A stretch of DNA of 64,000 nt from positions 62,001 through 126,000 of the forward strand of contig NZ_FZOL01000004.1 of assembly GCF_900188455.1 (NCBI RefSeq). The letters are read 5' to 3'. Positions within the stretch are counted from its first letter, which is position 1. Each line of letters opens with the position of its first letter. Of this stretch, positions 1 through 8,501 are shown one piece after another. The notes under the pieces are model-generated. The model was not told the origin of the DNA and did no database searches. It was given only the letters and a program-made list of their open reading frames with translations. A program made the position numbers and the translations under genes. Source of the stretch: Pseudomonas japonica (GTDB lineage Bacteria > Pseudomonadota > Gammaproteobacteria > Pseudomonadales > Pseudomonadaceae).

Positions 1-945
1 CAGGGCCGGGCGGATCAGGTCGTTCATCGCCGCGTCGACGATGGCGAAGTCCTTGTGCTCGGTGTGCTTGAGGTATTCCACGCGGGTCAGCAGCACGCCG
101 GCGTTGGCCACGATATGCCGGCCCGGTTCGAAGACCAGGGCCAGGTCGCGCTCGCCCAGGCGTTCGCGCACGGCCTTGATGTAGTCGCCGGCCAGTGGCG
201 GCTGCTCATCGCGGTAGCGCACGCCGAGACCGCCCCCCAGGTCGAGGTGGTTGAGCAGGATGCCGCAGTCGCCGAGGCGGTCGACCAGCATCAGGATGCG
301 GTCGAGGGCGTCGAGGAAGGGTTCCAGCGAGGTCAGTTGCGAACCGATGTGGCAGTCGACGCCGACCACTTCCAGGTTCGGCAACTGTGCGGCGCGGATG
401 TACACCTCTTCGGCATCGGCGATGGCGATGCCGAACTTGTTCTCCTTGAGACCGGTGGAGATGTACGGGTGGGTGCCGGCATCGACGTCCGGGTTGACCC
501 GCAGCGACACCGGAGCGCGCACGCCCATCTCCGCGGCGACCTGTTGCAGGCGCTCCAGTTCCTCGGTGGATTCGACGTTGAAGCAGTGCACGCCGACCTC
601 GAGGGCGCGGCGCATGTCCGCGCGGGTCTTGCCGACGCCGGAGAAGACCACCCGATCGGCCCGTCCGCCCGCGGCCAGGACGCGTTCCAGCTCACCGCCG
701 GAGACGATGTCGAAGCCCGCGCCGAGGCGTGCCAGGACGTTCAGCACGCCCAGGTTGGAGTTGGCCTTGACCGCGAAGCAGACCAGGTGCGAAGTGCCCT
801 GCAGGGCATCGGCGTAACTGCGGTACTGGGCCTCGATATGGGCCCGGGAGTACACGTAGGTCGGTGTGCCGAAGCGTTCGGCGATCGCCGACAGGCCTAC
901 ACCCTCCGCGAACAGCTCGCCGTCGCGGTAGTTGAAAGCGTCCAT
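1..945 (-). CDS. lysA: Diaminopimelate decarboxylase (5' part, cut by window edge)
   Basis: This enzyme makes L-lysine from meso-diaminopimelate, the last step of the lysine pathway, with PLP in the cytosol. The protein begins MDAFNYRDGELFAEGV at the ATG complementary to 943-945. The first 315 codons are inside the window and the C-terminus is missing. The PLP lysine is K60 in the stretch FAVKANSN, and the Gly-rich phosphate-binding stretch HLDLGGGLGVRY is present further on. This is the alanine-racemase/ornithine-decarboxylase fold III family. It lies 9 bp downstream of the small lipoprotein gene lptM in the same direction, the usual lptM-lysA order in Pseudomonas. Identification is secure. 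Confidence 0.97.
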   Translation of the reverse strand, partial: MDAFNYRDGELFAEGVGLSAIAERFGTPTYVYSRAHIEAQYRSYADALQGTSHLVCFAVKANSNLGVLNVLARLGAGFDIVSGGELERVLAAGGRADRVVFSGVGKTRADMRRALEVGVHCFNVESTEELERLQQVAAEMGVRAPVSLRVNPDVDAGTHPYISTGLKENKFGIAIADAEEVYIRAAQLPNLEVVGVDCHIGSQLTSLEPFLDALDRILMLVDRLGDCGILLNHLDLGGGLGVRYRDEQPPLAGDYIKAVRERLGERDLALVFEPGRHIVANAGVLLTRVEYLKHTEHKDFAIVDAAMNDLIRPAL

Positions 946-954
946 CGGGATTCC

Positions 955-1092
955 TTACCGGTGCTGGTGCGATTGCGACTTCTTGCCGTCCTTGCTGTCG
1001 TCAGGAAGGTACAGGGGGCCTTTTTGACCGCAGGCGGAAACAAGGCAGGCAACCGCGACGAGCGCCGCGAGGGAGGAAATCAGGCGCTTCAT
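955..1092 (-). CDS. lptM: LPS translocon maturation lipoprotein LptM (YifL-like), 45 aa
   Basis: This is a short outer-membrane lipoprotein that reads [18 protein letters not shown] and continues [12 protein letters not shown]. The N-terminus is a lipoprotein signal peptide with lipobox LVSAC, so Cys21 would be the lipidated residue. The motif [10 protein letters not shown] directly after the cysteine is the hallmark of the YifL/LppL family. In E. coli the family member LptM promotes correct disulfide pairing of LptD in the LPS export translocon; that role is carried over by homology. The tail is short, charged and His-rich. It sits immediately upstream of lysA, as in other Pseudomonas. Confidence 0.9.
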   Translation of the reverse strand: MKRLISSLAALVAVACLVSACGQKGPLYLPDDSKDGKKSQSHQHR

Positions 1093-1279
1093 GGCGAAAT
1101 CCTTTGATTTAAGCAGTATTGCGCCGGAGTATACCGAGCGTCCGGCGCCTTGCCTATGTAGCCGGTCAGCCGTCGGGCGGTGCGTCCGGGTGGCACGACG
1201 TTTGTCTTTGCATTCACGGCGAAGCGCTCGTATCTTGCCCGGCTTGCGTGTTGAGCAGACATTTTTCGAGGTTCCTGCA

Positions 1280-1612
1280 ATGAGTTTGAGCGAAGCGCGT
1301 TTTCACGATCTGGTAGACGCGACCCAACAGGCACTGGAAGACCTGTTCGATGAAAGCGACCTGGACCTGGACATGGAAAATTCGGCCGGCGTGCTGACCG
1401 TCAAGTTCGATGATGGCGCCCAGCTGATCTTCAGCCGTCAGGAACCGCTGCGCCAGTTGTGGCTGGCCGACCGTTCCGGCGGCTTCCACTTCGACTACGA
1501 CGAAGAAAACGGCAAGTGGATCTGCGAGAAGACCGAGGAACTGCTGGGCGAGATGCTCGAACGCATCGTCTGGGAGCGTGCCGGCGAGAAGCTCGATTTC
1601 GAAGAGATCTGA
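1280..1612 (+). CDS. cyaY: Iron donor / frataxin-like protein CyaY
   Basis: This is a bacterial frataxin of 110 aa, which binds iron and modulates iron-sulfur cluster assembly on IscS/IscU in the cytosol. The start is the ATG at 1280 ([17 protein letters not shown]), because the family begins with this helix. Further upstream the same frame is open but shows no frataxin sequence. The first helix carries the acidic ridge ([14 protein letters not shown]) and the sheet contains [20 protein letters not shown] and [12 protein letters not shown], all typical of CyaY. It is divergent from lptM-lysA with about 190 bp between them, and 1 bp separates it from the DUF1289 gene, so the two are probably co-transcribed. 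Confidence 0.97.
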   Translation: MSLSEARFHDLVDATQQALEDLFDESDLDLDMENSAGVLTVKFDDGAQLIFSRQEPLRQLWLADRSGGFHFDYDEENGKWICEKTEELLGEMLERIVWERAGEKLDFEEI

Positions 1613-1613
1613 G

Positions 1614-1835
1614 ATGAGCAGCGAAGTCCGCCCGCCCAAGCCGCTGTACAGCAACGTCAGCCCCGCGGTGCCGTCGCCGTGCATCGGCACCTGCCGCCTG
1701 GATGAGGCGCGGGTGTGCATCGGCTGTTTCCGGCATGTCGAGGATATTCGCCAGTGGCGTGCGGCGGATGACCAGCGGCGGCGGGAGATTGTTGCGCAGG
1801 CGGATGTGAGGCGATTGGCAGCCTGCGCCTCCTGA
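1614..1835 (+). CDS. DUF1289 small cysteine-motif protein
   Basis: This is a 73-aa protein of the DUF1289 (YdhL-like) family. The start ATG at 1614 comes one base after the cyaY stop. The pattern PSPCIGTCRLDEARVCIGCFR gives four closely spaced cysteines (CxxxC, then CxxC), followed by the conserved basic R-R/W segment EDIRQWRAADDQRRREI. The cysteines suggest metal or iron-sulfur binding, which would suit its place behind the frataxin gene, but no function has been shown to my knowledge. Translation is probably coupled to cyaY. Confidence 0.87.
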   Translation: MSSEVRPPKPLYSNVSPAVPSPCIGTCRLDEARVCIGCFRHVEDIRQWRAADDQRRREIVAQADVRRLAACAS

Positions 1836-1861
1836 TCGGAGGTTCGGGCCTGCTCTGCAGG

Positions 1862-1936
1862 CCTTCGCGAGCAAGCTCGCTCCCACAAGATGAGGTGCCG
1901 ATCCTGCTGCTGTGGGAGCGAGCTTGCTCGCGAAGG
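1862..1936. repeat. REP-like inverted repeat pair
   Basis: Two 26-bp arms (1862-1887 and 1911-1936) are perfect reverse complements with a 23-nt spacer. The core reads CGCGAGCAAGCTCGC, the common REP core of fluorescens/putida-type Pseudomonas. It lies between cyaY-DUF1289 and rnk and may act as a transcript-stabilising hairpin or terminator. Confidence 0.85.
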
Positions 1937-1961
1937 ACCGCAGCGCGGTCCCGGTGGGCCC

Positions 1962-1989
1962 TTGAGTATTTACCCTGCTGTGGTAGTGT
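1962..1989 (+). promoter_or_regulatory. Candidate sigma-70 promoter of rnk
   Basis: TTGAGT at 1962-1967 and TAGTGT at 1984-1989 are separated by 16 bp. The predicted start is near 1996, upstream of the strong hairpin at 2020-2045, which would place that hairpin in the rnk leader. The -10 box matches consensus only moderately. Confidence 0.4.
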
Positions 1990-2019
1990 CAGCCCATCCC
2001 GGCCAATGCCGAACTTTCA

Positions 2020-2045
2020 AAAACCCCGCCCTTGGGCGGGGTTTT
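2020..2045 (+). terminator. Intrinsic terminator or attenuator before rnk
   Basis: This is an 11-bp GC-rich stem (AAAACCCCGCC paired with GGCGGGGTTTT) around a 4-nt loop, with T-rich sequence on the right and adenines on the left, so it can work in both directions. It ends 37 nt before the rnk ATG. It terminates transcription from cyaY, or attenuates rnk if the rnk promoter is upstream. Confidence 0.75.
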
Positions 2046-2082
2046 GCTTTATTCGATCTGCCAAAAGGAGTCTGTCCGGATC

Positions 2083-2493
2083 ATGAGCACCACGCCTTCC
2101 CTCACTCTCACCCGATTGGACGTGCAGCGTCTCGAGCGCCTGATCGACAGCCTCGATGAAGACACCCCGGGTGTACTCGCCCTGCAGGGCGAGCTGGACC
2201 GTGCCGGGCAGGTGGTCGGCCACGAGGAAGTCCCCGCCGGGGTGGTGACCATGAATTCCCGCGTGCACTGCCGCGAGGAAGCCAGCGGCAAGGACTATCA
2301 CCTGACCCTGGTCTACCCGCAGGACGCCGGCAAGGAAGGCAACGTGTCGATCCTCGCGCCGATCGGCTGCGCGCTGCTCGGCCTGTCGGTGGGCGAGCAG
2401 ATCGACTGGCCGGCCCCGGGCGGCAAGACCCTCAAGCTCAAGCTGCTGGAAGTCGAATACCAGCCGGAAGCAGCGGGCGACTTCGACCGCTGA
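2083..2493 (+). CDS. rnk: Rnk, regulator of nucleoside diphosphate kinase
   Basis: This is a 136-aa protein with the GreA/GreB-like C-terminal fold of the Rnk family, starting MSTTPSLTLTRLDVQRLERLID. The start is the ATG at 2083, preceded by an AAAAGGAG ribosome site; earlier in-frame codons lie in the terminator hairpin. The conserved GreA-type segments are visible: VTMNSRVHC, YHLTLVYPQDAG, SILAPIGCALLGLSVGEQIDW. In P. aeruginosa and E. coli Rnk binds RNA polymerase and affects Ndk levels and, with AlgQ, alginate and polyphosphate phenotypes. algQ, ppk and ppx lie elsewhere in this window. The gene abuts cyaA, which is convergent with no spacer. Confidence 0.95.
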   Translation: MSTTPSLTLTRLDVQRLERLIDSLDEDTPGVLALQGELDRAGQVVGHEEVPAGVVTMNSRVHCREEASGKDYHLTLVYPQDAGKEGNVSILAPIGCALLGLSVGEQIDWPAPGGKTLKLKLLEVEYQPEAAGDFDR

Positions 2494-5349
2494 TCAGACC
2501 GCCGCCAGCGCCTGGTTCAACACCCGCTCCAGATCCTGCTTGTAGCGCAGGTAGAGCATGCTCGAACCCTGGCCGTCGGCGAGCAGGTCGGAGAGGTCCA
2601 GGTCGGTGATATAGCAGCGGTAGCGCTGCGCATCGCGGCGCTGTTCGATGATCTCGCGGGCGACCACGGTATACAGCTGGTCGCCGTGGTCGAGCTCGGA
2701 AAACTCTTTCTGGTTGCAGTACAGGGTGACGTGCAAGGCGTTGTCGGCGGTCGCCTGGATGATCGCCTGGACTTCGTAGTAGGGCAGGTCCAGCGCGAGT
2801 TGCGGTGCCTGCCAGGGCTCGACGTGACGGGCGCGCCCCGCGCCCGACGGCAGCACCCGGTAGTACAGGGTGTCGAGCGGATGAGCCTGTTGTTCATCCA
2901 TCGGCAGTCGTGCATTGCGCCGGAACACCACCGACTGCAGGAAGCGCTGCAGTGGCAGCAGCAGGCTGCTTTCGTCGTGAAACGGCAGACGCTGCTGCCA
3001 CAGCGCGTTGTATTCATCCAGTACATAGACGTCCGCCCAGGTGTCCTGCACCCGGTAGAACACCTGCACGCATTGCGGCTGGCCCTGGGGCAGGATCAGC
3101 GCCAGGTCGTGGTCTTCCAGCACGTTGGCGTCCAGTGCCAGCGGGCTGTAGGTGCTGCGCTCCTCGCCAAGATAGGCGAGCAGGGCGGCGTGGCTGTCCA
3201 GCGAGACCAGGTTGACACCGCTGCCGAACAGTTCGAGTACATGGGTGTGCTGCTGTACCTGGATCAGGTAGCGATGCTCCAGGCGCTGGTCGTACAGGGC
3301 CTGGGCATTGGTGAAGACCTCCTCGACGCGCTGGGCGATGGCCAGGGCGCGGTTGTGACAGAAACTGCGCACCCGCAGTCTGGGGCGATGCGGGTGGTCC
3401 GCGGTGCCGTTGTCGAGGCTGTTGAGGTAGTCGCGAATGCAGCGCATCAGCGCGTGTTCGCCGTCGTAGCGCAGCACCTGCACTTCGTTCCAGCTGTTGA
3501 GGATGATCTGGTCGAGGGTCAGTACCAGGTTTTCCCGCACCCCGGCGTAGCTCAGCGAGTCGGTGCGCTCGGTGGTCATGAGAATGTTCAGGTCGCGGTG
3601 GTGCCGCAACGGGTCGACGCCGACGTTGACCAGCAACAGCACTTCGTCGGCCACGCTCGGACGCAGCAGGCGCGCATCGCTGACCGTGGCCAGCGGCAGC
3701 ATCACGCTCTGCTGCAGGCTGCCGAGCAGGTTGAACAGTTCGTACTCGCTCAGGTCGCTGTTGCCCGGGTGCAGGGCCAGGCGCGTGGCGCTGTCGATCA
3801 CGCCGTTGCGGTGCGCCCAGGCCAGCAGGTCGAGGAGGTCGCGGGTGCGCTTGATGGGGGTGAAATGCTCCCATTCCAGGGCATTCAGGTTGCCGTTGTA
3901 CAGGCCCCAGTGGTTCTGGCCCGGCTCCTTGCGGTCGGGCGACTGGACCAGGGTCAGGGTATCTTCCGCCAGGTCCGGGGCGACCCCGGGATTGACGAAC
4001 TCGACTTTGCCGGCGCGGCGCTCGAAGGCAGCGTAGAGGCGCCGGCCGAGGATGTTCAGGTCGCGCTGGTCGATGCGCGCGGTGGCGCCGAGGTTGCGCG
4101 CGAACTGGTCGAGAAAGCGGTAGCTGTGGTTCAGTTCCGCTACCAGCACCCGACGCTCGGCGGCGACCTGGCGCACCTTCCACTGACTGCGGCTGTCGAG
4201 CAGCGCCAGTTGTCGCTCGTCCCAACCCCACTCATGGGTCAGGCGCTCCAGCAGCTCGCTCTGCCAGTTCGGTTTCTGCCGGGCCAGTTGGCTGATCTTG
4301 CGATTGACCTTGAGGTACAGGCTGCGGCGCACCAGCTCCAGGCGCTGGGTTTCGTTGCGCCGTTGCAGGTACTGCTCGATGCGCCGGTAGACCATCATGT
4401 ACGGGTCCAGCTCGTCGATATCGAGCACGTTGGCGAACACCGCCTGCTTGAAATGCAGACTCAGGCAGCGCACGTCCGGGTGCTCGCTGGCGTAGACCTC
4501 GGTCAGCAGCAGCTTGAGCACCGACTTGTAGGGCGACTCGATGCCCTTGAACAGCTGCCACAGCCCGGCACCGACGAACTCGCCGGGCGGGATATGCGCC
4601 AGGTGGCCGAGGTCGAGGACTTCGTCGCAGCGCACGAAACGCTTGGACAGCAGGGTCTGGGTGTAATGCGCGTAGTTGCCTTCTTCATAGACCGGCACCA
4701 GCCACCACAGCGGCGTACGCCCGGCCAGCCAGATCGCGGTGCGGTAGAACTCGTCCAGCAGCAGGTAATGCTGGGTGGTGCCGCAGTCGTCGGAGCTGAG
4801 GCGGCTGTCGCGCTCGCCGGTGACGAACTGCCGCGGCTCGATCAGGAACAGATGCGCCTCGGCGCCCTGGCTGGCGGCCCAGGCTTCCAGCAACCGGCAT
4901 TTCTTGCGCAGCTCGGCGACCGCGGCCTCGCCAAGGTCGGAGGCGTGGCAGACCCAGATGTCCATGTCGCTCTGTTCCGCCTGGGCCAGGGTGCCCAGGC
5001 TGCCCATCAGGAACAGACCGTGGATGGGCAGCAGGTTGTCGCCGCGTTTCGCTTTATAGGAAAAAGAGCGGGTCAGGCGCTGGGCCTCGGCCAGGACCAG
5101 CGGGCTGGGCTCATAGGCGGACACACCGGCCGGGGTGGTGCCGGAGACGTAACCGGGCAGCAGCGGATGATTGACATGGAAAAACAGCGGCAACAGGGTC
5201 AGCACCTGCTGCTGGCGGCTGGACAACCCTTCCATGGCCCGGGCCAGACGGCCCTGGTTGAGATCCAGGAAGCGTTTGCGCAACTGGTTGAGGACCTTGC
5301 GGTCGATGCCCTGGTCGAGGTCAGGGCGGATTTCGTGAGGAAGATTCAT
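2494..5349 (-). CDS. cyaA: Class I adenylate cyclase
   Basis: This cytosolic enzyme of 951 aa makes cAMP from ATP, at the full length of the class I (enterobacterial-type) family. The N-terminal catalytic half has the nucleotidyltransferase signature GLFLMGSLGTLAQAEQSDMD: G116-S117 followed by the DxD pair D128 and D130, then IWVCH. The C-terminal half is the regulatory domain. The start MNLPHEIRPDLDQ gives the usual N-terminus. In Pseudomonas cAMP acts through Vfr/Crp; in P. aeruginosa this CyaA is the minor cyclase beside membrane-bound CyaB. It ends back to back with rnk. Confidence 0.97.
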   Translation of the reverse strand: MNLPHEIRPDLDQGIDRKVLNQLRKRFLDLNQGRLARAMEGLSSRQQQVLTLLPLFFHVNHPLLPGYVSGTTPAGVSAYEPSPLVLAEAQRLTRSFSYKAKRGDNLLPIHGLFLMGSLGTLAQAEQSDMDIWVCHASDLGEAAVAELRKKCRLLEAWAASQGAEAHLFLIEPRQFVTGERDSRLSSDDCGTTQHYLLLDEFYRTAIWLAGRTPLWWLVPVYEEGNYAHYTQTLLSKRFVRCDEVLDLGHLAHIPPGEFVGAGLWQLFKGIESPYKSVLKLLLTEVYASEHPDVRCLSLHFKQAVFANVLDIDELDPYMMVYRRIEQYLQRRNETQRLELVRRSLYLKVNRKISQLARQKPNWQSELLERLTHEWGWDERQLALLDSRSQWKVRQVAAERRVLVAELNHSYRFLDQFARNLGATARIDQRDLNILGRRLYAAFERRAGKVEFVNPGVAPDLAEDTLTLVQSPDRKEPGQNHWGLYNGNLNALEWEHFTPIKRTRDLLDLLAWAHRNGVIDSATRLALHPGNSDLSEYELFNLLGSLQQSVMLPLATVSDARLLRPSVADEVLLLVNVGVDPLRHHRDLNILMTTERTDSLSYAGVRENLVLTLDQIILNSWNEVQVLRYDGEHALMRCIRDYLNSLDNGTADHPHRPRLRVRSFCHNRALAIAQRVEEVFTNAQALYDQRLEHRYLIQVQQHTHVLELFGSGVNLVSLDSHAALLAYLGEERSTYSPLALDANVLEDHDLALILPQGQPQCVQVFYRVQDTWADVYVLDEYNALWQQRLPFHDESSLLLPLQRFLQSVVFRRNARLPMDEQQAHPLDTLYYRVLPSGAGRARHVEPWQAPQLALDLPYYEVQAIIQATADNALHVTLYCNQKEFSELDHGDQLYTVVAREIIEQRRDAQRYRCYITDLDLSDLLADGQGSSMLYLRYKQDLERVLNQALAAV

Positions 5350-5478
5350 CGCAAGCTTAAACCGGCCGTCATGAAGGCACGGGCGAGTTTAGCCGCAGTG
5401 GGAGCGAAGGGATAAGCGCTATTTGATTTTTGACGCCATTTTTCCAGCGCCGCTGGTCGGCACCGCCGAATTTGCTGT

Positions 5479-5511
5479 GGCAAGCCCGTTGCCCGAGGCC
5501 GCGGGCTTGCC
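5479..5511. terminator. Hairpin between the TIGR02647 gene and cyaA
   Basis: A 10-bp perfect stem (GGCAAGCCCG at 5479-5488 with CGGGCTTGCC at 5502-5511) has a 13-nt loop. There is no clear T-tract on either side. It lies just after the stop of the leftward TIGR02647 gene and upstream of cyaA. Confidence 0.55.
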
Positions 5512-5525
5512 GGCTACGTCGGGAG

Positions 5526-5771
5526 TCAGGCGGTTTCGGAAACGTTGAGGATCGTCAGCAACTGCTGTGTGGCCTGGGCGGCATCGATGCCCAGGCTGGT
5601 CAGGTAGCCACCATCGGGCTGGGTGATCAGCTGCTTTTCATGCAGGCGCTTGGCCGCGGCAATGGCCTGGGGCGCGGCAGTGGTGTGGACCTTCAGTCCT
5701 TCCTGGGTGCTGTCGAGGTTGAACAGCGCGAGAATTTCCAGTTCGGCAACCAGCTCGGGGGTAAACGACAT
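5526..5771 (-). CDS. TIGR02647 family small protein
   Basis: This is an 81-aa protein starting MSFTPELVAELEILALFNLD. The first ATG in frame lies 6 codons further up, but the family begins at MSFTPEL. I recognise the conserved gammaproteobacterial family TIGR02647, sometimes annotated as DNA-binding because the segment AAAKRLHEKQLITQPDGGYLTSLG resembles a winged-helix helix-plus-wing. There are no cysteines, signal peptide or membrane segments. The role is unknown. It is a single gene between cyaA and another small leftward gene. Confidence 0.8.
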   Translation of the reverse strand: MSFTPELVAELEILALFNLDSTQEGLKVHTTAAPQAIAAAKRLHEKQLITQPDGGYLTSLGIDAAQATQQLLTILNVSETA

Positions 5772-5856
5772 AGGTACTCCGGACTTCAAGAAAAGGAGGG
5801 TGGCACCTCTGCGAGTGCCTAGACTTGCAGTGTAGTCAGCCTCGCCCGTTCGTGCG

Positions 5857-6141
5857 TCAGTCTTTTTCCGGCGGCAGTTCGGGCAGGGCGCGCAGCGCGG
5901 TTTCGTACCACTCGGTATCGAACGGACGGTCTTCGTCGAGCATGGCGTCGATCTCGATCGCCAGCACGTGGGCCATCAGGTTGAGGATGTCTTCGCGCTC
6001 GTAGCCGACCAGGGTCAGCTTGTTGAACGCGGCCTTGGCCGCTGGCGGTTCGCCGCTTTCGATCTGGTTCTCGATGGCCTGGGTCAGGGTCGATTCGGCG
6101 AAGGCTTCTTCTTCGTCGTGGTCGATATCGTGGTCGCTCAT
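5857..6141 (-). CDS. Conserved acidic protein of unknown function
   Basis: This is a 94-aa soluble protein starting MSDHDIDHDEEEAFAESTLT. The N-terminal 15 residues are His/Asp/Glu-rich. The middle has two predicted helices (TQAIENQIESGEPPAAKAAFNKL and REDILNLMAHVLAIEIDAMLDEDRPFD) that look like a short helical-bundle domain. The in-frame open stretch upstream to 6297 has no coding look, so the ATG at 6141 with GAGGAGCG upstream is preferred. I do not recognise a functional family. Its best-supported trait is conservation in this Pseudomonas neighbourhood (cyaA to argH interval). Confidence 0.7.
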   Translation of the reverse strand: MSDHDIDHDEEEAFAESTLTQAIENQIESGEPPAAKAAFNKLTLVGYEREDILNLMAHVLAIEIDAMLDEDRPFDTEWYETALRALPELPPEKD

Positions 6142-6289
6142 GGGCGCGCTCCTCTGGGTGAGGCGGCCAGTGTGCCACGGCCCGCGTGACAATGCCGGGC
6201 TATCTGGTGGATGCATGATGCTGGTCAGTCCCGTGCGATTGCGGCTATAACAACCCGGCCAACCCCCTACGGCCTGGAGGCTGTTCCAC

Positions 6290-6955
6290 ATGCTCAAGCT
6301 TCATGGATTCGCGGTCAGCAACTACTACAACATGGTCAAACTGGCGCTGCTGGAGAAGGGCCTGCCGTTCGAGGAAGTGCTGTTCTTCGGCGGGCAGGCT
6401 GCGGACGCGCTGAAGATCAGCCCGCGCGGCAAGGTGCCGGTGCTGGAGACCGAGCAGGGTTTCCTCAGCGAAACCGCGGTGATCCTCGACTACATCGAGC
6501 AGACCCAGGGCGGCAAGCCGCTGCTGCCGGCCGATCCGTTCGCCCGGGCCAAGGTCTGGGAGCTGGCCAAGGAGATCGAGCTGTACATCGAGCTGACGGT
6601 CCGTGCCCTGTACCCGCAGGCGTTCTTCGGCGCCGAAGTGCCTGAAAACATCAAGGCCAAGGCCTGGCCCGAGTTGCTTGCCGGCCTGGCCGCGCTCAAG
6701 CGCGCCGGCACCTTCGCGCCTTATGTGGCGGGCGACAGCTTCACCGTGGCGGACATCTATTTCGTCTTCAGCGTCGACCTGGCCTGTCTGGTGGGCAAGA
6801 AGGTCTTTGGTGTGGACGTGCTGGAAGACTTCCCGCAGGCGCGCGAGCTGCTCGGGCTGCTGGCGCAGAACCCGCACATGGCCGGCATCAACGAAGCCAA
6901 GGCGGCGCAGTTCCCGACCTTCCTGGAGCAGGTCGTGAAGGCACGCGGCGTGTAG
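6290..6955 (+). CDS. Glutathione S-transferase family protein
   Basis: This is a 221-aa cytosolic GST-fold protein. The thioredoxin-like N-terminal domain runs to about residue 80: MLKLHGFAVSNYYNMVKLALLEKGLPFEEV, with the cis-proline segment GKVPVLE and the glutathione-contact ETAVILDYIE. The all-helical C-terminal domain follows. The catalytic region has SNYYN where many GSTs carry Ser or Tyr, so catalysis through Ser9 or a nearby Tyr is plausible. RBS CTGGAGG precedes the ATG. The substrate cannot be named. The stop codon lies within the left arm of a REP-type inverted repeat that separates it from convergent argH. Confidence 0.9.
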   Translation: MLKLHGFAVSNYYNMVKLALLEKGLPFEEVLFFGGQAADALKISPRGKVPVLETEQGFLSETAVILDYIEQTQGGKPLLPADPFARAKVWELAKEIELYIELTVRALYPQAFFGAEVPENIKAKAWPELLAGLAALKRAGTFAPYVAGDSFTVADIYFVFSVDLACLVGKKVFGVDVLEDFPQARELLGLLAQNPHMAGINEAKAAQFPTFLEQVVKARGV

Positions 6956-7088
6956 GAGCTGGCTTGCCTGCGAAGGACCGCGCAGCGGTCCCGGCTCCCG
7001 CTCACCAGCCAGGCCAATTGTCTTCCCCCGGCGGCAGATCAGGAACCGGGACCGCTTTGCGGTCCTTCGCAGGCAAGCCAGCTCCTAC
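6952..7088. repeat. REP-type inverted repeat, 30-bp perfect arms
   Basis: Arms at 6952-6981 and 7059-7088 are exact reverse complements and contain GGCTTGCCTGCGAAGGACCGC. It fills the gap between the convergent GST and argH genes. The GST stop TAG is inside the left arm. A near copy of the right arm lies at 63618-63642. Confidence 0.88.
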
Positions 7089-7106
7089 AAGGTCATGGCC
7101 TGGCCA

Positions 7107-8501
7107 TTAGCGGCTGGCCAGCAGGGCCTTGCCGCGGGCCACGGCGGCGCGAACCTGCGCCGGGGCGGTACCGCCGATATGGTTGCGGGCGTTGACCGAG
7201 CCTTCCAGCGTCAGCACGGCGAACACGTCCTGCTCGATCTGGTCGCTGAACTGACGCAGCTCGTCGAGGCTCATCTCGGCCAGGTCCTTGCCGCTTTCCA
7301 CACCATATTTCACCGCATGACCGACGATCTCGTGGCAGTCACGGAACGGCAGACCACGGCGCACCAGGTAGTCGGCGAGGTCGGTGGCAGTGGAGAAACC
7401 GCGCAGGGCCGCTTCGCGCATCACCGCATGGCGTGGCTTGATCGCCGGGATCATGTCGGCGAAGGCACGCAGCGAGTCGCGCAGGGTGTCGGCGGCGTCG
7501 AACAGCGGTTCCTTGTCTTCCTGGTTGTCCTTGTTGTAGGCCAGCGGCTGGCCTTTCATCAGGGTCAGCAGGCCGGTCAGGGCGCCGAACACGCGGCCGG
7601 TCTTGCCGCGTACCAGCTCCGGCACGTCCGGGTTCTTCTTCTGCGGCATGATCGAACTGCCGGTGCAGAAACGGTCAGGCAGATCGATGAACTGGAACTG
7701 CGCGCTGGTCCAGAGCACCAGCTCCTCGGAGAAGCGCGACAGGTGCATCATCGCCACGCTGGCGGCGGCGCAGAATTCGATGGCGAAGTCGCGGTCGGAA
7801 ACGCCATCCAGCGAGTTGCCGGCCACGGCTTCGAAGCCCAGCAGCTGGCAGGTCAGTTCGCGATCGATCGGGTAGGTGGTGCCGGCCAGGGCGGCGCTGC
7901 CCAGGGGCATGCGGTTGGTGCGCTTGCGGCAGTCGACCAGGCGCTCGTAGTCGCGGCTGAGCATTTCGAACCAGGCCAGCAGGTGGTGACCGAAGGTCAC
8001 CGGCTGGGCGGTCTGCAGGTGGGTGAAGCCGGGCATGACGGTTTCCGCCTCGCGCTCGGCCTGTTCCAGCAGGCCCTGCTGCAGGCGGGTGATCTCGGCG
8101 AGGATCAGGTCGATCTCGTCGCGCAGCCACAGGCGGATATCGGTGGCCACCTGGTCGTTGCGGCTGCGTCCGGTGTGCAGCTTCTTGCCGGTGATGCCGA
8201 TGCGGTCGGTCAGGCGTGCCTCGATGTTCATGTGCACGTCTTCGAGGTCGACGCGCCAGTCGAAGTTGCCGGCCTCGATCTCGCCCTGGATGGTCTTCAG
8301 GCCGTCGATGATGCTGTCGCGCTCGGCGTCGGTGAGCACGCCGACCTTCGCCAGCATGGTGGCGTGGGCGATCGAACCCATGATGTCGTGGCGGTACAGG
8401 CGCTGGTCGAAGGTGACGGAGGCGGTGAAGCGGGCGACGAAGGCGTCGACGGGCTCACTGAAGCGGCCGCCCCAGGACTGGTTGGTCTTGTCAGTGCTCA
8501 T
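7107..8501 (-). CDS. argH: Argininosuccinate lyase
   Basis: This is the last enzyme of arginine synthesis, splitting argininosuccinate into arginine and fumarate in the cytosol. It has 464 aa, the normal family length. The fumarase/aspartase superfamily signature [12 protein letters not shown] lies near residue 280, with the other conserved regions [13 protein letters not shown] and [10 protein letters not shown]. The start [21 protein letters not shown] at 8501 is chosen because WGGRFSE is the family N-terminus. It is divergent from algR, the alginate-regulator neighbourhood of Pseudomonas, though the sensor gene usually between them is absent here. Confidence 0.98.
   Translation of the reverse strand: MSTDKTNQSWGGRFSEPVDAFVARFTASVTFDQRLYRHDIMGSIAHATMLAKVGVLTDAERDSIIDGLKTIQGEIEAGNFDWRVDLEDVHMNIEARLTDRIGITGKKLHTGRSRNDQVATDIRLWLRDEIDLILAEITRLQQGLLEQAEREAETVMPGFTHLQTAQPVTFGHHLLAWFEMLSRDYERLVDCRKRTNRMPLGSAALAGTTYPIDRELTCQLLGFEAVAGNSLDGVSDRDFAIEFCAAASVAMMHLSRFSEELVLWTSAQFQFIDLPDRFCTGSSIMPQKKNPDVPELVRGKTGRVFGALTGLLTLMKGQPLAYNKDNQEDKEPLFDAADTLRDSLRAFADMIPAIKPRHAVMREAALRGFSTATDLADYLVRRGLPFRDCHEIVGHAVKYGVESGKDLAEMSLDELRQFSDQIEQDVFAVLTLEGSVNARNHIGGTAPAQVRAAVARGKALLASR

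Noticed and set aside
2686..5415. 909-codon rightward open frame opposite cyaA
   Set aside because: Shadow of cyaA caused by high GC and codon bias; no recognisable domain, and cyaA on the other strand has all motifs.
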